63,525 nt of DNA from Acidobacteriaceae bacterium (GTDB lineage: Bacteria > Acidobacteriota > Terriglobia > Terriglobales > Acidobacteriaceae): assembly GCA_027307045.1 (NCBI GenBank), contig DAHUXR010000010.1, positions 1 through 63,525 of the forward strand, given 5' to 3'. Every line of letters starts with the position of its first letter. Positions within the stretch are counted from its first letter, which is position 1. Of the stretch, positions 60,055 to 63,525 are shown in pieces. The translations under genes and the position numbers were made by a program. The notes below the pieces were generated by a model. The model was not told the DNA's origin. It did not search any database and was given only the letters and a program-made list of their open reading frames with translations.

Positions 60055-62409
60055 ATGAAGCTTTTCTCCAATTCGACGCACGCCAAGCCCATCCCGTGGG
60101 GCCGTTGGGTCAGACTCAACGCCATCTTATTGGGACTAGTGTGTCTGGTGAGCCTGAGCTTCCCTGTTTCCACGTTGAGCCAGAAGCTGAATGACTTTTT
60201 CTTCCGCCTGCGGCGTCCGCTGCCAGTTTCGAGCCAGGTCGCTCTGGTGCTGATTGACGATGCAACGCTGGAGCAGCATGGACGCTGGCCGTGGCCCCGC
60301 GCTGAGCTGGCAAAACTCATTCGCGCCGTCAGCGCTCAGAATCCAAAAGCCATTGGCGTGGATGTTCTTTTGCCTGAGCTTGAGGATGAGCAGAATGATT
60401 CCGCGCTTGCCCGCGCCATACAGTCCGCTCCTAATATTGTGCTGGCGGCCAAAATCTCTACGTCGCCCACCGGCAATTTGTGGATGGACCCGCTTCCCCG
60501 CTTCGCGCAGGCAGCTAAAGGCGTTGGGCACGTACAGGCAATCATCGATTTTGACGGGCTCTGCCGCAGCATTCCCGTGCAGGAACCAAGCGCGGACGGA
60601 TTGCGGCCAGCATTTGCGCTCAAGCTGGCCGAATTGGCTAAGCCGGGAGTGCTGCCAAAAAAAATCGTTCTCGACGCAAATTTGCCCGGCGTAGAACGCA
60701 TGGCAACGCTGCCGCCCATGCTCATTGATTACCGTCCGCAGTTTGAGCCGGGCGAGCCGAACCCACCTTTCGTCGTGGTCTCGGCGGGCGATCTGCTGGC
60801 CGGCAAGCCCGCGCCACAACTGGCGGGCAAAGCTGTGCTAATTGGCTTTGGCGGCATCGACATCAGTGACCGCCTGATTACTCCCGTCAGCAACCAACTG
60901 CCGATGCCCGGCGTGGAGATCAACGCCAACGTGGCGGACATGGCTTTGAGCGGAAGGATACTGTCACAGATCGGCAACTTCGGCCAACTTACGCTTTTGG
61001 TCTTGATGAGCGTGGTTTCGCTGTGGGTGGTTGTGCGATATCCCGGCGTGCGTGGCCTGCTGATTCTGGTCGGCATGCTGGCGGGCGTGTATGTAGCGGC
61101 ATATTTTCTGTTTGCGGATTTTCACCGTCTGCTGGCCTATGGTCCCTTGTTAGTCGCGGGTGTACTTGCCGCGCCAATCGCGCAGTTGGAAAATCTGTTG
61201 ATCGTCGATCGCGAAGTCAGCTTGCGCCTGCAGCAGCTTCGCCACGCCATCAGCCCTCATTATGGTCAGCTCAAGCCAGCCCAGTCCGGCACAGACCTCG
61301 CCAAGTGGCCTGCGTCAGACCGGCTGCATTGGAAGCTGGCTGCGCTCAAAGACCTGCAGGCGGAATTGTCGTCGCTTTATTCCTTCAACCAGACGTTGCT
61401 GGAAACCATGAATGAGGGCCTTGCGGTCTATGGCGCTGACGGCGCACTGCTTTTCAGCAATGAAACGTGGAAGGCGTTTTGTGTCCGTCATTCACTTGCG
61501 ATGGACAAATTTTCAGGCGTAACGCAGCTTGCCGGTGGCTGGCAGGAACTCGCGGACTTGTCGTCGCAGCCGGCATCATGGGCAGAGAACGAAGTTTCAC
61601 TCGGCGAAGAGTTGTGGCTTTTCCATGCCGTCCGGCTGCCGTGGACTTCTTTTGCTGAAGCCGGTGCGCTCTTGCTGATCGCAGAAGACATCACCGCTCG
61701 TCGCCAGCGTGACCAGGCGCGATCGGAGGCCTTGAGTTTTGTCACGCACGAGCTGCGTACGCCGCTCATCTCGATTCAGGGATTCTCTGAACTGTTGATG
61801 CGCTATCCCAACTCACCTGCAACGCGCGAAGCTCCTTCCACCATCTTTCGCGAGACGAATCGCCTGGTGGCGATGATCAACACTTATCTGGAAGTCCTGC
61901 GGCTGGACGCTGGAGCGCGGCCTCTGCGCCTGACTCGCACCAGCATCAGTACCATGGTGGAGCACGTGCAGAAAGTGGTGCAGCCGCTGGCTGTGGCAGC
62001 CAAGGTCACGGTAAGAGCAGAACTCGATTGCGACGACGGATTTGTGCAGTGCGATGAGACGCTCATCTCCGGCGCTCTGCTCAATCTGGTCAGCAATGCC
62101 ATCAAGTACGGCGCCGGCGGAACAGAAGTCCTGATTCGCGTGCATTCCTCCGGCGACGAAGTACAGTTTGAAGTACAGAACTCCGGCCCGGTCATACCGG
62201 AAGCCGAGTTGGAGCAATTATTCGAACGCTTTTATCGCCCCGCCCGCAGTGAATCGATTCCCGGCTGGGGTTTGGGATTGAGTTTTGTCCGCCGAATTTC
62301 TCAGCAACACGGCGGAAGGGTCCATGTAACAAGCAATCAATCTGCAGGCACCACGTTCGCATTCACACTGCCACGCGGCGCCTGTGAAGTTTCAGAGGTG
62401 ACACCATGA
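60055..62409 (+). CDS. CHASE2-domain sensor histidine kinase
   Basis: A 784-residue inner-membrane kinase. One N-terminal span, then an extracytoplasmic CHASE2 domain (about 45-300; VALVLIDDATLEQHGRWPWP, GVDVLLPELEDEQND and ADGLRPAFAL are typical), three further spans (about 305-385), a PAS-like region (about 440-555), HisKA with H565 in SFVTHELRTPL, and HATPase with NLVSNAIKYG (N box) and GWGLGLSFVRRI (G box). It should phosphorylate the NtrC-type regulator upstream. Its stop overlaps the start of the FecR gene (ATGA). Confidence 0.95.
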   Translation: MKLFSNSTHAKPIPWGRWVRLNAILLGLVCLVSLSFPVSTLSQKLNDFFFRLRRPLPVSSQVALVLIDDATLEQHGRWPWPRAELAKLIRAVSAQNPKAIGVDVLLPELEDEQNDSALARAIQSAPNIVLAAKISTSPTGNLWMDPLPRFAQAAKGVGHVQAIIDFDGLCRSIPVQEPSADGLRPAFALKLAELAKPGVLPKKIVLDANLPGVERMATLPPMLIDYRPQFEPGEPNPPFVVVSAGDLLAGKPAPQLAGKAVLIGFGGIDISDRLITPVSNQLPMPGVEINANVADMALSGRILSQIGNFGQLTLLVLMSVVSLWVVVRYPGVRGLLILVGMLAGVYVAAYFLFADFHRLLAYGPLLVAGVLAAPIAQLENLLIVDREVSLRLQQLRHAISPHYGQLKPAQSGTDLAKWPASDRLHWKLAALKDLQAELSSLYSFNQTLLETMNEGLAVYGADGALLFSNETWKAFCVRHSLAMDKFSGVTQLAGGWQELADLSSQPASWAENEVSLGEELWLFHAVRLPWTSFAEAGALLLIAEDITARRQRDQARSEALSFVTHELRTPLISIQGFSELLMRYPNSPATREAPSTIFRETNRLVAMINTYLEVLRLDAGARPLRLTRTSISTMVEHVQKVVQPLAVAAKVTVRAELDCDDGFVQCDETLISGALLNLVSNAIKYGAGGTEVLIRVHSSGDEVQFEVQNSGPVIPEAELEQLFERFYRPARSESIPGWGLGLSFVRRISQQHGGRVHVTSNQSAGTTFAFTLPRGACEVSEVTP

Positions 62410-63287
62410 AAAACAAATCGATTTTTACGCTCATCGGCTTAGTTCTGTTTTGCGCGTCTGCCGTAGCCCAGGAATCTCAGCAAGGGACTACCACCAGCGC
62501 GCCCTATGCCGGGGCCACAATTTCCGACTTCAAGGGGAAAGTCAGCATACAGCTTCCCGCACAGGCGTTTGCCGCTCCAGTGCGAGGCGAAATCCTGCCG
62601 CCCGATACCACGGTGAGCACCGACGAGGGCCGCCTGCTGCTGAAGCTTTCTGACGGAAGCGACGTGCTGGTGCGCGCCCATACCAAGCTTTTGTTGAAGC
62701 AGCCAGAGGCCAATGGATGGAAATATTTTCAGCTTCTGATGGGCCGCGTGCGCACGCAAATTCAAAAGCGCATAAACGGATCGCCGGCTTTCCAGATCGG
62801 CACGCCCAGCGCGGTTATTTCCGTGCGCGGAACAAAGTTTGACGTTGAAGTTGACCGTCGCGGCTTTACTGAGGTGGACGTGGACGAAGGCGTGGTGGAG
62901 CTGGAGGCCGTCACTGGCCGCGGCCAGTCGGTGCTCATTACCGCGGGCTTCTCCAGCCGCGTGGGCATGGAGGGTGGGCCGGAAGCGCCACGCCCCACAC
63001 AGGATTTGCGTCCGCAGCTTGACCGCCCCAGCCGCCACGACAACGGAAGTACCTCCAGCGACGATGACGATCCCATCAAGAGCCTGCGCATTGCTGATCA
63101 GCGCGATCCAGGCGACCACCATAGCGGCGGCGATCCATCCGATAGCGGCGGCCATTCTTCCGGTTCGGGGGACGGAGACCATTCATCCGGATCTGGTTCT
63201 GGATCCGATAGCGGGTCGGGATCTGGATCTGATGGCGGCAGCGGCGACCACCATGATCACAGCGGCAAGCCGACGGGACAGTTTTGA
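62406..63287 (+). CDS. exported FecR-domain protein with Ser/Gly/Asp/His tail
   Basis: A 293-residue exported protein (signal peptide 1-21, AVAQ). Residues about 35-195 form a FecR-like beta domain: GKVSIQLPAQAFAAPVRG, DGSDVLVRAHTKLLLKQPE and TPSAVISVRGTKFDVEVDR. The last 95 residues are Ser/Gly/Asp-rich with many His (DHHSGGDPSDSGGHSSGSG and more), low-complexity and likely flexible or metal-binding. FecR domains occur next to CHASE2 sensors in many bacteria; here it may be the ligand-binding partner. It starts inside the kinase stop, so translation is coupled. Confidence 0.85.
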   Translation: MKNKSIFTLIGLVLFCASAVAQESQQGTTTSAPYAGATISDFKGKVSIQLPAQAFAAPVRGEILPPDTTVSTDEGRLLLKLSDGSDVLVRAHTKLLLKQPEANGWKYFQLLMGRVRTQIQKRINGSPAFQIGTPSAVISVRGTKFDVEVDRRGFTEVDVDEGVVELEAVTGRGQSVLITAGFSSRVGMEGGPEAPRPTQDLRPQLDRPSRHDNGSTSSDDDDPIKSLRIADQRDPGDHHSGGDPSDSGGHSSGSGDGDHSSGSGSGSDSGSGSGSDGGSGDHHDHSGKPTGQF

Positions 63288-63332
63288 GCTTGCTCCTGCT
63301 TTGATTTGAAGGGTACCAAGTAAACAGAACCG

Positions 63333-63361
63333 CGGCGATGTTCGTGACGCGAATATCGCCG
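63333..63361. other. long hairpin downstream of the FecR gene
   Basis: CGGCGATGTTCG and CGAATATCGCCG pair over 12 bp (one G-U) with a TGACG loop. There is no T-run after it. It could be an RNA stability element or a REP-like unit. I see no gene in the remaining 160 bases to the window end. Confidence 0.5.
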
Positions 63362-63525
63362 CCCAACCAAATGCGGTTACAAAGAAAACTTGCTACCTGG
63401 AATACATATATTTCCAACCTTTTCAAAAGCTTAGGCCTGATTCCTGCACGTTGAAAAAACAGCTTTTCCCGCGAAAATGGCGGCTTTCCTCAATCTGGGG
63501 AGCCAATTTTCTGAAAGTAATAATT

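Noticed and set aside
63333..63361. Intrinsic terminator of the CHASE2/FecR operon
   Set aside because: The stem is long but no T-run follows on either strand.

Overview
The window looks like a chromosomal segment of an Acidobacteriota bacterium, probably class Terriglobia. This is inferred from gene content: many secreted proteins of unknown function, TPR and CnaB-like domains, a BNR/VPS10-like repeat protein, a remnant of an ABC permease of the acidobacterial duplicated orphan permease type, and dispersed palindromic repeats. There is no rRNA operon, CRISPR array, intact insertion sequence or recognisable prophage. Two tRNA genes are present: initiator Met(CAT) and Leu(TAG).

Layout. 0.1-1.6 kb: a small secreted protein and an RMD1/DUF155 membrane protein. 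1.6-7.3 kb (minus): a four-gene operon that looks like a non-canonical surface-fibre system, with two related secreted subunits, an Ig-like periplasmic chaperone-like protein and an outer-membrane barrel protein that combines a secretin-type N-domain with SdrD/CnaB repeats. 7.6-14.5 kb: a BON protein, secreted unknowns, a DHH phosphoesterase, then an OsmC / glutaredoxin-like / EamA operon. The glutaredoxin-like gene is interrupted by an in-frame TGA exactly where the first redox Cys of CxxC should be, with a hairpin downstream that fits a bacterial SECIS: a candidate selenoprotein with a U-P-P-C active site. 14.4-16.5 kb: a phospholipase-C-type phosphoesterase lipoprotein between two direct copies of the 5' end of osmC, one of them a decayed remnant. 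16.5-27.6 kb: kinase-like, methyltransferase, ECF sigma/membrane partner/secreted protein, CDF transporter, PPIase, SDR, ferrochelatase, a penicillin-binding-like protein that has lost its catalytic residues, and a Cys-rich secreted protein.

27.7-30.4 kb: an AT-richer HEPN-like gene followed by a 1.2 kb gene-free stretch full of degenerate repeats. 30.4-38.9 kb: DUF5666-like, TPR, thiD, rlmB, an overlapping secreted paralogue pair, and a TPM / nucleotidyltransferase / LemA operon. 38.9-46.4 kb: an HTH-TPR regulator, a frameshifted VirB10-like secreted protein, a MacA/MacB-type efflux operon whose permease is reduced to a frameshifted stub, a histone-deacetylase-family enzyme and an amidase. 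46.4-55.5 kb: tRNA-fMet, a 5'-truncated dihydroorotate-dehydrogenase-like remnant, a YdjC deacetylase, a lone receiver protein, a BNR-repeat protein, two paralogous TPR/aspartyl-protease proteins and tRNA-Leu. 55.5-63.3 kb: two small secreted proteins, then a probable signalling and envelope cluster of TPR-porin, NtrC-type regulator, CHASE2 histidine kinase and FecR-domain protein.

The strongest leads are the candidate selenocysteine glutaredoxin beside OsmC, the four-gene fibre-like operon, and the CHASE2/NtrC/FecR/porin cluster. All family calls rest on reading motifs by eye; no database search was run.
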